This document shows, piece after piece, positions 8,746 through 14,860 of a stretch of 28,973 nucleotides of DNA. A program made the translations under genes and the position numbers. The notes under the pieces are model-generated. The model did no database searches. It was not told the DNA's origin and was given only the letters and a program-made list of their open reading frames with translations. The stretch is from positions 1-28,973 of the forward strand of contig JBFLVN010000009.1 in assembly GCA_040758475.1 (NCBI GenBank), read 5' to 3'. Origin of the DNA: JBFLVN01 sp040758475 (GTDB lineage: Bacteria > JAGRBM01). The stretch's first letter is position 1, and each line of letters starts with the position of its first letter.

Positions 8746-9795
8746 ATGCCCCTTCAGGACATGGAACTGGCTGACAAGCGCATTACGACCCTTCTCCAGG
8801 ACGAATTCCCCCTCTGCGAGGACCCCTATGGAGAGATCGGCCGCCGGGCCGAACTCGGCCTCTCGGCGGAAGAGGTCCGCGCCCGCGTCCACCATTTGAA
8901 GAAGGGCCGTGTCATCCGCCAGATCAGCGCCATCTTCGATTCGCGGAACCTGGGCTACAAAAGCTCCCTCGTCGCCATGAAAGCCCCGGCCGACCGCGTG
9001 GATGAATGCGCCAAGGTGGTCTCCCGCCACCCGGGCGTTTCGCACAACTACAAGCGGGACCACGAATTCAACATCTGGTTTACGATCGCCGTCCCTCCGG
9101 GCCAATCACTCCAGGAACACGTGGAAGCCCTTCACGCCAAGGCGGGGGCCATCGTCACGCGCCCCCTCCCCACGCTCAAGCTCTACAAGATCGGCGTAAA
9201 GCTCAATCTCGAAGACCCCTCCGTCGAAGCCGCGACGGCCAAGGAAGCCGAAGGAAGCGTGTGGAACCACCTTCTCCCCGAGCCCGTACGGCTCACCGAA
9301 AAAGAAATCGCCGCCGTTCGGGTCCTCCAGCGGGACATCGACACGGCCATCCTCCATCCCTACGAGCCCATGGCCAAGGAACTGGGAATTTCCCAGCAGG
9401 AACTTTTCGAGATCGTCCGTGATTTCCAGAAACGCGCCCTCCTGCGTCGGGTGGCCGCCATCCTCCACCACCGGAAGGCCGGGTTCCGGTCCAACGGCAT
9501 GGGCGTGTGGGCCGTGCCCGAAGACAAGGTAGACGAATACGGCCAGAAAATGGCCCAGTTCAAGATCGTCTCCCATTGTTACCGGCGACCGGTCTATCCC
9601 GACTGGCGCTACAACCTCTTCACCATGGTCCACGCGGAAAACGATGACGGCTGCCGGGCCATCATCAAGCAGATGAGCCAGGAGACGGGCCTCACCGATT
9701 ACACGGTCCTCTTCTCGACGGTCGAGTACAAGAAGACCCGCGTCGAGTACTTCGCCGAGGACGATTATTCCTGGCTGTTCGATAAAGCCGCCTGA
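8746..9795 (+). CDS. Fused AhbA/AhbB-type siroheme decarboxylase
   Basis: A 349-residue protein with two AsnC/Lrp-like units in one chain. The first (about 8-165) has the family signature around CEDPYGEIG, a winged-helix part and HNYKRDHEFNIWFT. The second (about 183-345) has GFRSNGMGVWAVPE, VSHCYRRPVYPDW and YNLFTMVHAE. These are hallmarks of AhbA/AhbB and NirD/L/G/H proteins, which decarboxylate siroheme to 12,18-didecarboxysiroheme for heme d1 or alternative heme synthesis. In most organisms the two subunits are separate proteins forming a heterodimer; here they are joined. GGAGG at 8737-8741 supports ATG 8746 over the TTG at 8728. The radical SAM partners are not in this window. Confidence 0.9.
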   Translation: MPLQDMELADKRITTLLQDEFPLCEDPYGEIGRRAELGLSAEEVRARVHHLKKGRVIRQISAIFDSRNLGYKSSLVAMKAPADRVDECAKVVSRHPGVSHNYKRDHEFNIWFTIAVPPGQSLQEHVEALHAKAGAIVTRPLPTLKLYKIGVKLNLEDPSVEAATAKEAEGSVWNHLLPEPVRLTEKEIAAVRVLQRDIDTAILHPYEPMAKELGISQQELFEIVRDFQKRALLRRVAAILHHRKAGFRSNGMGVWAVPEDKVDEYGQKMAQFKIVSHCYRRPVYPDWRYNLFTMVHAENDDGCRAIIKQMSQETGLTDYTVLFSTVEYKKTRVEYFAEDDYSWLFDKAA

Positions 9796-9812
9796 AGTTT
9801 TTCCGCCCCTGC

Positions 9813-10322
9813 ATGGAAAGAATCCGTTCCAGATTTACGTGGCTTCCGGCCGTTCTCGCCGCGATGCTGGCCGCCTGTACTTCCGCTCCTCCCCAGGAAA
9901 TCCGCCCCGACTTCAGCCTTCCTTCCACGGCGGGCGGGAAGCTCGCGCTTTCTTCCCTTCGTGGACAGCTCCTCTACGTGGATTTCTGGGCCACGTGGTG
10001 CGGCCCCTGCATCGACACCATCCCGGAACTGAACGCCCTCCACGAGAAGTACAAAGGAGATGGCTTCCAGGTGCTCGGCGTATCGATCGATGATTTTTCG
10101 ATCGAGCAGCTCACCCATTTCGTGCAGAACGAGAAGATCGTTTACCCCATCGTTTTGGGGAATGAAGAAGTGATGCGTGAATTCGGCCCCGCTCAGGGCC
10201 TTCCGACCGGCTACCTACTCGACCGGGAAGGGGTGGTCCGCAAACGGTTCCTCGGCCAGGTTTCGGGCGCGGCGATCGAAGCCGCCCTGGGCGAACTACT
10301 CCGGAAACCCCAGAAATCGTGA
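9813..10322 (+). CDS. TlpA/ResA-like thioredoxin lipoprotein
   Basis: A 169-residue periplasm-facing disulfide protein. It has a lipoprotein signal peptide with lipobox LAAC (Cys22), a thioredoxin fold with active site WCGPC (Cys63, Cys66), and the cis-proline at LP (131) in GLPTGYLLD. Family members reduce or relay electrons to periplasmic cysteines, often in cytochrome c maturation. Its place just after a tetrapyrrole enzyme fits that theme but does not prove it. It is 17 bases after the decarboxylase and overlaps the next gene by four bases (GTGA). Confidence 0.92.
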   Translation: MERIRSRFTWLPAVLAAMLAACTSAPPQEIRPDFSLPSTAGGKLALSSLRGQLLYVDFWATWCGPCIDTIPELNALHEKYKGDGFQVLGVSIDDFSIEQLTHFVQNEKIVYPIVLGNEEVMREFGPAQGLPTGYLLDREGVVRKRFLGQVSGAAIEAALGELLRKPQKS

Positions 10323-10732
10323 AATCCCACACCGATTACCTCTGGTTCAATACGAAAAAACGGCGGGAGTACGTCCGCATCACGGACGAGGTCGAAAAGG
10401 CCGTCGCGGCCTCAAAAATCCAGGAGGGCCTCTGCCTCGTCTCCGCCATGCACATCACCGCGGGGGTGTGGGTGAACGACGCCGAGGACGGGCTCCTCTC
10501 CGACATTGAGAAATGGCTCGAAGAACTCGCCCCCGCCCGGCCCGACTACCTTCATCACCGGACGGGTGAGGACAACGGCGACGCCCATCTCAAGAGCCTT
10601 CTCGTTCACCATCAGGTGATCGTCCCCGTCACAAAGGGCCGCCTGGACCTGGGCACCTGGCAGCAGATTTATTACGCCGAGTTCGACGGCCAGCGGAAAA
10701 AACGGGTGATCGTCAAAGTCCTTGGCGAATGA
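10319..10732 (+). CDS. yjbQ: YjbQ family protein (UPF0047)
   Basis: A 137-residue member of the YjbQ/UPF0047 family, recognised by HITAGVWVNDAEDGL, then YLHHRTGEDNGDAHL and the C-terminal GTWQQIYYAEFDG. The conserved His, Asp, Glu and Asn residues sit in a known metal or phosphate pocket. YjbQ proteins have weak thiamine phosphate synthase activity, but their main role is unsettled. The length is normal. The start is GTG, overlapping the stop of the lipoprotein gene, and its own stop overlaps the cupin start (ATGA), so the three genes are translationally coupled. Confidence 0.93.
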   Translation: MKSHTDYLWFNTKKRREYVRITDEVEKAVAASKIQEGLCLVSAMHITAGVWVNDAEDGLLSDIEKWLEELAPARPDYLHHRTGEDNGDAHLKSLLVHHQVIVPVTKGRLDLGTWQQIYYAEFDGQRKKRVIVKVLGE

Positions 10733-11034
10733 GTTCCTATCTCACAAAAAAGTACTTTCCCGTCCCCGTCGATTCTCGGGCCGTCGCCCGCGAATGGGAT
10801 AAAAGGGGATATTCCTGCGGTGAGTGGGTGGACCCGCCGGGCCAGGAGTGGATCAACTATGTCCACCGGACGAACGAACTCGTCACCGTCCTGGACGGAG
10901 CCCTCGAAATGACCGTGGGAAACGAGACGTTCCGAATGGAGCCCGGCGATGAAGCCTTCATTCCCAAAAACGTCCGCCACACGGTCCGCAACATCCATTC
11001 TGGAACCAGCAAGTGGCTATACGGATACGATTAA
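10729..11034 (+). CDS. Small cupin-domain protein
   Basis: A single-domain cupin of 101 residues. The first cupin motif is partly preserved (VHRTNELVTVLDG, with one His and Glu) and the second reads PGDEAFIPKNVRHTVRN with its His. Metal binding through two His and one Glu is plausible. The substrate is unknown; small cupins of this kind include isomerases, dioxygenases and sugar-binding proteins. Translationally coupled to yjbQ through ATGA. Confidence 0.88.
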   Translation: MSSYLTKKYFPVPVDSRAVAREWDKRGYSCGEWVDPPGQEWINYVHRTNELVTVLDGALEMTVGNETFRMEPGDEAFIPKNVRHTVRNIHSGTSKWLYGYD

Positions 11035-11057
11035 ATCCCCGGCCGGTCGGTTAAAGC

Positions 11058-12182
11058 TCAGGCGGCATCCACGGGTTTCGATACGGAAGCCGTGGGAGCG
11101 TCTGGCTTTTTCCCATCCTTGAGGAAGTCGCTCCGATAGATGCGGACCGCCTCGACGACAGTAGCCGCTACGAGAGGACCGTAGATAAGACCCATCGGTC
11201 CCACCGACTGAATCCCTCCGAAGAGGCCCAGGAAAATCAAAAGTGGATTGATACCAGCCCGGCCCTTGATAAAGAGTGGCCGGACCACGTTGTCCATGAG
11301 GCCGATGGTGATGCCGAAAACCAGAAGGACTCCCGCTTTCGCCGGGTGGCCGTCGAGCCACAAGTACATCATGGCCGGCCCCCAGATGATGGCCGTCCCA
11401 ACGACGGGAATGAGGCTGCAAACGGCCATTAGCACGCCCCACACGACCGCCCGGTCGATCCCCACGATCAATAGTCCGAGCATCCCGACCGTCCCCTGGC
11501 AGATCGCCGTGAGCACGCCGCCCATGAACACGGCCTGAATCATGCTCGAGAGGCGGGAGAAAATCTGACGGTCGTAGCGGTCGTCCATCGGAGAGAGTTC
11601 GATGAGGAGTTCGAGGAGCGCGGGGCCTTCCAGAAAAAGAAAAAAGAGGACGATGCTGAAAGCGAGGAAGTTAAGGATGAAAACGCCGGTGAACCCCAGG
11701 ACGTCGGGCAGGCGGTCGTACACCGCCTGGGCGAAGTTCTTGGCGGCGCTCATCCCCATCCCGCGCAAGTCGAGGCTCTCGCCGGTATACTTGCTGATCG
11801 CGTTGGCGACCCATTCGAGATAGAAGGAGAGGATTTCCACCATCCGGCTCGAAAACAGATCCCCCGCCTCGATCCCCAAGGCCTCCGAGAGAAGCTCTTC
11901 GACTTGCACGAGGAAGATCGAGAAAAACAGCCCGAGGGGGACCGCGACGAAAATCGAGAGAAGCACGATCGACGCGGCGGCGGCGAGCGTCTTGCGGTCT
12001 TTCAAGCGGGCGGAAACGCGCTCGTGGACGGGATGAAAAATGACGGCGGCCAGCACGGCAAGGACGCAGGGAGCCAGAAGCGGCCGCACCACGACCCAGC
12101 CGAAAACGAAAACGATGGCGAGCAAGAAAACCAGGAAAGCCGGCCGCGCGAGTTGAAGGGGGTCGCTGGTATCTCTCTTCAT
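11058..12182 (-). CDS. AI-2E family transporter (PerM/YdiK type)
   Basis: A 374-residue polytopic inner-membrane protein. Two membrane helices occur near the N-terminus (FLVFLLAIVFVFGWVVV and the following Ala-rich helix), another at about 57-75, then a helical domain exposed to solvent. Four or five more helices follow, with the family-typical GVLMAVCSLIPVVGTAIIW, the DNVVRP block and FLGLFGGIQSVGPMGLIYGP. Members move small solutes; AI-2 itself is only one proposed substrate. ATG 12182 is ten bases after GGGA; a GTG at 12191 lies too close to that site. It converges on the cupin gene. Confidence 0.93.
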   Translation of the reverse strand: MKRDTSDPLQLARPAFLVFLLAIVFVFGWVVVRPLLAPCVLAVLAAVIFHPVHERVSARLKDRKTLAAAASIVLLSIFVAVPLGLFFSIFLVQVEELLSEALGIEAGDLFSSRMVEILSFYLEWVANAISKYTGESLDLRGMGMSAAKNFAQAVYDRLPDVLGFTGVFILNFLAFSIVLFFLFLEGPALLELLIELSPMDDRYDRQIFSRLSSMIQAVFMGGVLTAICQGTVGMLGLLIVGIDRAVVWGVLMAVCSLIPVVGTAIIWGPAMMYLWLDGHPAKAGVLLVFGITIGLMDNVVRPLFIKGRAGINPLLIFLGLFGGIQSVGPMGLIYGPLVAATVVEAVRIYRSDFLKDGKKPDAPTASVSKPVDAA

Positions 12183-12381
12183 GCGAAACACATCCCGTTG
12201 GAAAACTCTCTATACCGCCGATCGGGAAATTTGTCTTGCGGGGCTTTCTTCGAAATCCCGAGCCCCGCCAATAATTGCTGCTTTGGGGCAATGGGCAGAT
12301 AGCGATGCCCCAATGTGCCATTTATAACTCGTTGAAATTATTAATGAAAATTATATTTTAGCGCAATGCGTTAATTTTCTC

Positions 12382-12410
12382 TTGATTTTTTGACGCGGTG
12401 TGTCTAAATA
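12382..12410 (+). promoter_or_regulatory. Candidate sigma-70 promoter for the phasin gene
   Basis: TTGATT (12382-12387) and TAAATA (12405-12410) stand 17 bases apart, the ideal spacing, downstream of an AT-rich stretch that could act as an UP element. Transcription would start near 12417 and give a leader of about 125 bases before the phasin ATG at 12543. Confidence 0.45.
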
Positions 12411-12425
12411 ACTCCCCGCTGGCGG

Positions 12426-12491
12426 CTGTTCCAGTTGCCAAACAGTTGATGCCGGTCCACCCCAGGTTGGTCACCCCCCGATAGACCGGCA
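12426..12491 (+). promoter_or_regulatory. Two hairpins in the phasin leader
   Basis: CTGTT (12426-12430) pairs with AACAG (12441-12445). TGCCGGTC (12450-12457) pairs perfectly with GACCGGCA (12484-12491) across 26 bases. Both would lie in the untranslated leader of the phasin mRNA. No T-run follows, so this is not a plain terminator; it could stabilise the message or serve as a protein-binding operator. Confidence 0.35.
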
Positions 12492-12542
12492 AAACCCAAT
12501 TGATTGCAAAGCTCGGATTTAGTTTGGAAGGGAGGAACTTCC

Positions 12543-12953
12543 ATGTTTGAAAAGCAGGTTGAAAGCGTTACGGAATTCACCAAGGCCCGGATCGAGGAGG
12601 CCCAAGAAAACCTCCGTAAGGTCCAAAAGCAGGTCACGAAAGCCGTTCAGCGGTTCGTCGACGAAGGCAGCGAGCGCCTGGCCCCCGGCCGCGAACGCAT
12701 CGAAGGCCTTGTGGAAAAGGCCCGTGGCAATTGGGAAGAGATCGAATCCCAGATTTCGACCCAGGTCACCGAAGTGGTCAACGCGCTTGGCCTTCCCACC
12801 GCCAATCAGGTCGATGAACTCTCCCGGCGGGTGGACAAGATCGCCAAGAAGGTAAATTCGCTCCTGGGGAGCAAGGCCTCCAGCAACGGCACTGCAAAGG
12901 CATCTGCGGCCCGCCGGAAGGCCGAAGGTCCCGCCGTCCGGGCAGCCAGCTAA
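12543..12953 (+). CDS. Phasin (polyhydroxyalkanoate granule-associated protein)
   Basis: A 136-residue PhaF/PhaI-type phasin. A long amphipathic helix (about 1-80) is followed by the family signature ALGLPTANQVDELSRRVDKI (about 79-98), a short coiled coil, and a basic Ala/Lys/Arg tail (about 110-136). Phasins coat polyhydroxyalkanoate granules; basic tails in PhaF-type proteins bind DNA and help granules segregate, though this tail is short. The start ATG 12543 is fixed by AAGGGAGGAA seven bases upstream; a start at 12504 would bypass it. No polymer synthase gene is in the window. Confidence 0.88.
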   Translation: MFEKQVESVTEFTKARIEEAQENLRKVQKQVTKAVQRFVDEGSERLAPGRERIEGLVEKARGNWEEIESQISTQVTEVVNALGLPTANQVDELSRRVDKIAKKVNSLLGSKASSNGTAKASAARRKAEGPAVRAAS

Positions 12954-12979
12954 AGCGGCTTCCCGGTTACTTCCTGGCC

Positions 12980-13273
12980 ATGAACACCGAATATTTCTTC
13001 GAGCGCGCCCGCGAAGGTGTGGCGGAAATGGCGGAGTCCGTTCAACAAGCCGTTGACCGGATCGCCGACCTTTCCTTGTCCGCCATCGATTCCATGGAAG
13101 TGGAACTGGTACGGACTGGCACCCGGATCGCTACCGCTGAAAAGGGGGTTCTCGAAACCTTTTCCGAAGCTTCGGGAAGGGCCCGGGCCTTTGCGGCCCA
13201 AGCCGAGGATTTCCTGAAAAATTTTGATATTTTCAAGCGATTTCAAGGAGTTATAGAAAAGGAGGCGGCCTAA
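12980..13273 (+). CDS. Small helical protein downstream of phasin
   Basis: The family of this 97-residue protein is not recognised. It is almost entirely helical, with amphipathic heptads over residues 3-95 and no cysteine, signal or membrane segment. It begins 26 bases after the phasin stop and so is probably on the same transcript. Its length and helical amphipathic nature make a second, non-canonical phasin or a phasin partner plausible, but that is inference from position and shape. The Shine-Dalgarno is weak. Confidence 0.72.
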   Translation: MNTEYFFERAREGVAEMAESVQQAVDRIADLSLSAIDSMEVELVRTGTRIATAEKGVLETFSEASGRARAFAAQAEDFLKNFDIFKRFQGVIEKEAA

Positions 13274-13308
13274 AGCCCACCTGCCAGTAAATTGGTATTT
13301 TTGACGCA

Positions 13309-13314
13309 TATAAT
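13309..13314 (+). promoter_or_regulatory. Possible -10 element TATAAT
   Basis: TATAAT in an AT-rich patch just after the small helical gene, preceded by TTTTTGACGC (13298-13307), a 10-mer also present at 12387-12396. No good -35 stands 16-18 bases upstream. If used, transcription would begin near 13321 and include the structured leader that follows. A second -10-like TATACT lies at 13329-13334. Confidence 0.3.
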
Positions 13315-13349
13315 AAGAATATCTGAGTTATACTTTTAAGGTGGTTTTA

Positions 13350-13471
13350 GGGAGTTACGACTCCCAGGCGGCGAGGGCAGATCGAGGCAAGGAATTAGCC
13401 ACGCACATTCCAGAGACTTCCCAATCACTCCCGTGATTTCCGGGAATCCGGCTACCTGCCCCGCAAAGGCC
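13350..13471 (+). ncRNA. Structured leader RNA, candidate riboswitch
   Basis: Several helices can form in this 122-base stretch. GGGAGT (13350-13355) pairs with ACTCCC (13360-13365) across a TACG loop. GCGAGGGCAG (13371-13380) pairs with CTGCCCCGC (13456-13464) with one bulged A and closes a multibranch domain. Inside it, GGAAT (13391-13395) pairs with ATTCC (13407-13411). TTCCC plus AATCAC (13418-13428) pairs with GTGATT and GGGAA (13433-13438, 13442-13446) across a TCCC loop. The segment GAATCCGGCTACCTGCC recalls, loosely, conserved strings of ydaO (c-di-AMP) riboswitches, which often precede cell-wall hydrolase genes, but other ydaO hallmarks are not found. The gene downstream is a lytic transglycosylase without a clear ribosome binding site. 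Confidence 0.45.
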
Positions 13472-13494
13472 ACTTTCTAATCCCTTCACAAACA

Positions 13495-14325
13495 ATGGAT
13501 ACTCGCAAGCTCAACTGGCTCTCCAGCTTTCTATCGGGTCATCCCCCTCGTGCCCAGGGGAGGAGCCCGGCCCTGCTCGGCCATCGGCAAAACGATCGCT
13601 TGGGAAGCGTCCTTCGGACGGCGGTCTTTCTGGTTTTTGCCATCGCTTCCATCGGCGCCCCCATCGCCCTGCTGGCCCGCAACGGGGAAGGGGAAACCGG
13701 CTCGCCCGAGCGGGCGCTCCGGCAGGCCGCAAGCCTCCTGGGGCCGGTCCTTCGGGAACGGGAACGGATCAAGGCGCAAGTCGTCCGCCAGACGATCGAC
13801 CGGGAGTTCCCCGCCCTTCGCAACGCCCAGCGGGCACGGCTGGCGGAGGCGCTCTACGTGACGGGGCTTCTGCGCGGGGTCGACCCGCTCCTGGCCCTCG
13901 CCGTCATCGAGAATGAAAGTTCCTTCGACAAGGAAGCCGAGTCGGTGCGCGGGGCCCTTGGATTAATGCAAGTCCGGCCCTTCGTGGGAGAGCAGGTCGC
14001 GGGGCGTATCGGGATCTCCTGGGAAGGCCCCGTGACCCTTCTCGATCCCGTCTCAAACGTACGAATCGGGATCGACTACCTCGGTCAGATGAAAAAGATG
14101 TTCCCCCGCGCGGAGCTGGCCCTTGCCGCTTACAACCTGGGCCCCTACCGCCTCCGGAATCTCCTGGAAAGCGCGGAAAGCGTCCCGCAGGAATACGCGG
14201 GGCGTGTTCTTTCCTCTTACTTGGAAATCCAGCGCGATTACCTCGACGCCCTGGCCCAAGCGGGATTCCTCTCGGGTGCCGTCGCTCGGCTGGAGAGCCT
14301 GACGGACGCCCGCGAACCAGGCTAA
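13495..14325 (+). CDS. Membrane-anchored lytic transglycosylase (SLT domain)
   Basis: A 276-residue peptidoglycan-cleaving enzyme. One membrane helix (about 42-61) follows a basic N-terminus, placing the rest in the periplasm. The SLT domain (about 122-235) shows the catalytic Glu141 in ENESSF, then GALGLMQV (153-160) and AYNLGP (212-217). It cuts the MurNAc-GlcNAc bond, forming the 1,6-anhydro product typical of the family. The C-terminal 40 residues are helical with no known match. No Shine-Dalgarno is visible before ATG 13495, and a structured leader precedes it, so expression may be controlled at the RNA level. Confidence 0.9.
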   Translation: MDTRKLNWLSSFLSGHPPRAQGRSPALLGHRQNDRLGSVLRTAVFLVFAIASIGAPIALLARNGEGETGSPERALRQAASLLGPVLRERERIKAQVVRQTIDREFPALRNAQRARLAEALYVTGLLRGVDPLLALAVIENESSFDKEAESVRGALGLMQVRPFVGEQVAGRIGISWEGPVTLLDPVSNVRIGIDYLGQMKKMFPRAELALAAYNLGPYRLRNLLESAESVPQEYAGRVLSSYLEIQRDYLDALAQAGFLSGAVARLESLTDAREPG

Positions 14326-14330
14326 ACACC

Positions 14331-14347
14331 CGCCGCCTTTGGCGGCG
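14331..14347. terminator. Hairpin between convergent genes
   Basis: CGCCGCC (14331-14337) and GGCGGCG (14341-14347) form a perfect 7-bp stem with a TTT loop, six bases after the transglycosylase stop. GTTTTG follows a little later. It lies between two convergent genes and may serve both, although T-runs are weak. Confidence 0.45.
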
Positions 14348-14394
14348 ACACGCCCCCGTTTTGCCTTAGAACTCGAAGAAACTATCGGTATGGA

Positions 14395-14688
14395 CTAGGC
14401 GCCGGAACCGGCGCCGCCGGACATTTTGGCTTCGATCTCCGAGACACGGCTGGCGATCGAGTTGGCCTTCTTCTGAAGCCGTTCGACCTGGCGGTCGATC
14501 TCTTTGAGCATCTCGTCGAGAGGCTTTACGCCCTTGGAGCGGACTTCGTTGATCCGGGACAGGAGGGTCATGGCGCTGCCGGCCGCTTTCATGAAGTCCG
14601 GGTTCGACATCATGCGCTGCATGAGTTGCTGCATCTGGCGTTCACCGCGCTTGCGCATATCGGACCGGAAACCGCCTTTTTCGCTCAC
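14395..14688 (-). CDS. Hypothetical coiled-coil protein
   Basis: A predicted 97-residue protein from a GTG that is preceded by GGGAGG at nine bases; an ATG at 14658 would give 87 residues. The family is not recognised. It contains a Met/Gln-rich segment (QMQQLMQRMM), a central helix, then a coiled coil with heptads (EMLKEIDRQVERLQKKA to EAKM) and a Gly-rich tail. No signal or membrane segment is present. A longer frame to 14838 crosses the promoter region of the divergent slt gene and is unlikely. The phasin-like helical character and nearby phasin gene hint at a granule or scaffold role, without proof. Confidence 0.65.
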   Translation of the reverse strand: MSEKGGFRSDMRKRGERQMQQLMQRMMSNPDFMKAAGSAMTLLSRINEVRSKGVKPLDEMLKEIDRQVERLQKKANSIASRVSEIEAKMSGGAGSGA

Positions 14689-14860
14689 CGCCTCGTACCT
14701 CCCGAAATCCGAAGTCCAGGGCTTCCCAGTACAGGGGGGCTCCCCCCTTGTCAAGGCTTTGCGCCCAAATCCCGCGGAAGCCTCTAAACCCCTCACAACC
14801 GGGTGGCGGCCCTTTTTTGCCCCTCTTGTCGGCCCCATAATGCCTTACCAGAGGAACGGA

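Larger units (their letters stand above)
12183..12542. other. Divergent intergenic region, AT-rich core
   Basis: No gene is seen in these 360 bases between the permease and the phasin, which point away from each other. The core at 12320-12412 is strikingly AT-rich in this GC-rich DNA. It holds TTGAAATTATTAATGA (12332-12347), an exact copy of 3-18, and TTTTTTGAC (12386-12394). A promoter-like pair and two leader hairpins follow and are listed separately. Confidence 0.6.

Noticed and set aside
13371..13471. Cobalamin or c-di-GMP-I riboswitch
   Set aside because: A GGCTACCTGCC string recalls cobalamin elements, but the conserved core blocks and their order are missing; the c-di-GMP core strings are also absent.
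14504..14860. N-terminal extension of the slt gene
   Set aside because: It is antisense to the coiled-coil gene, while a proper lipoprotein signal and ribosome binding site occur at 14861.
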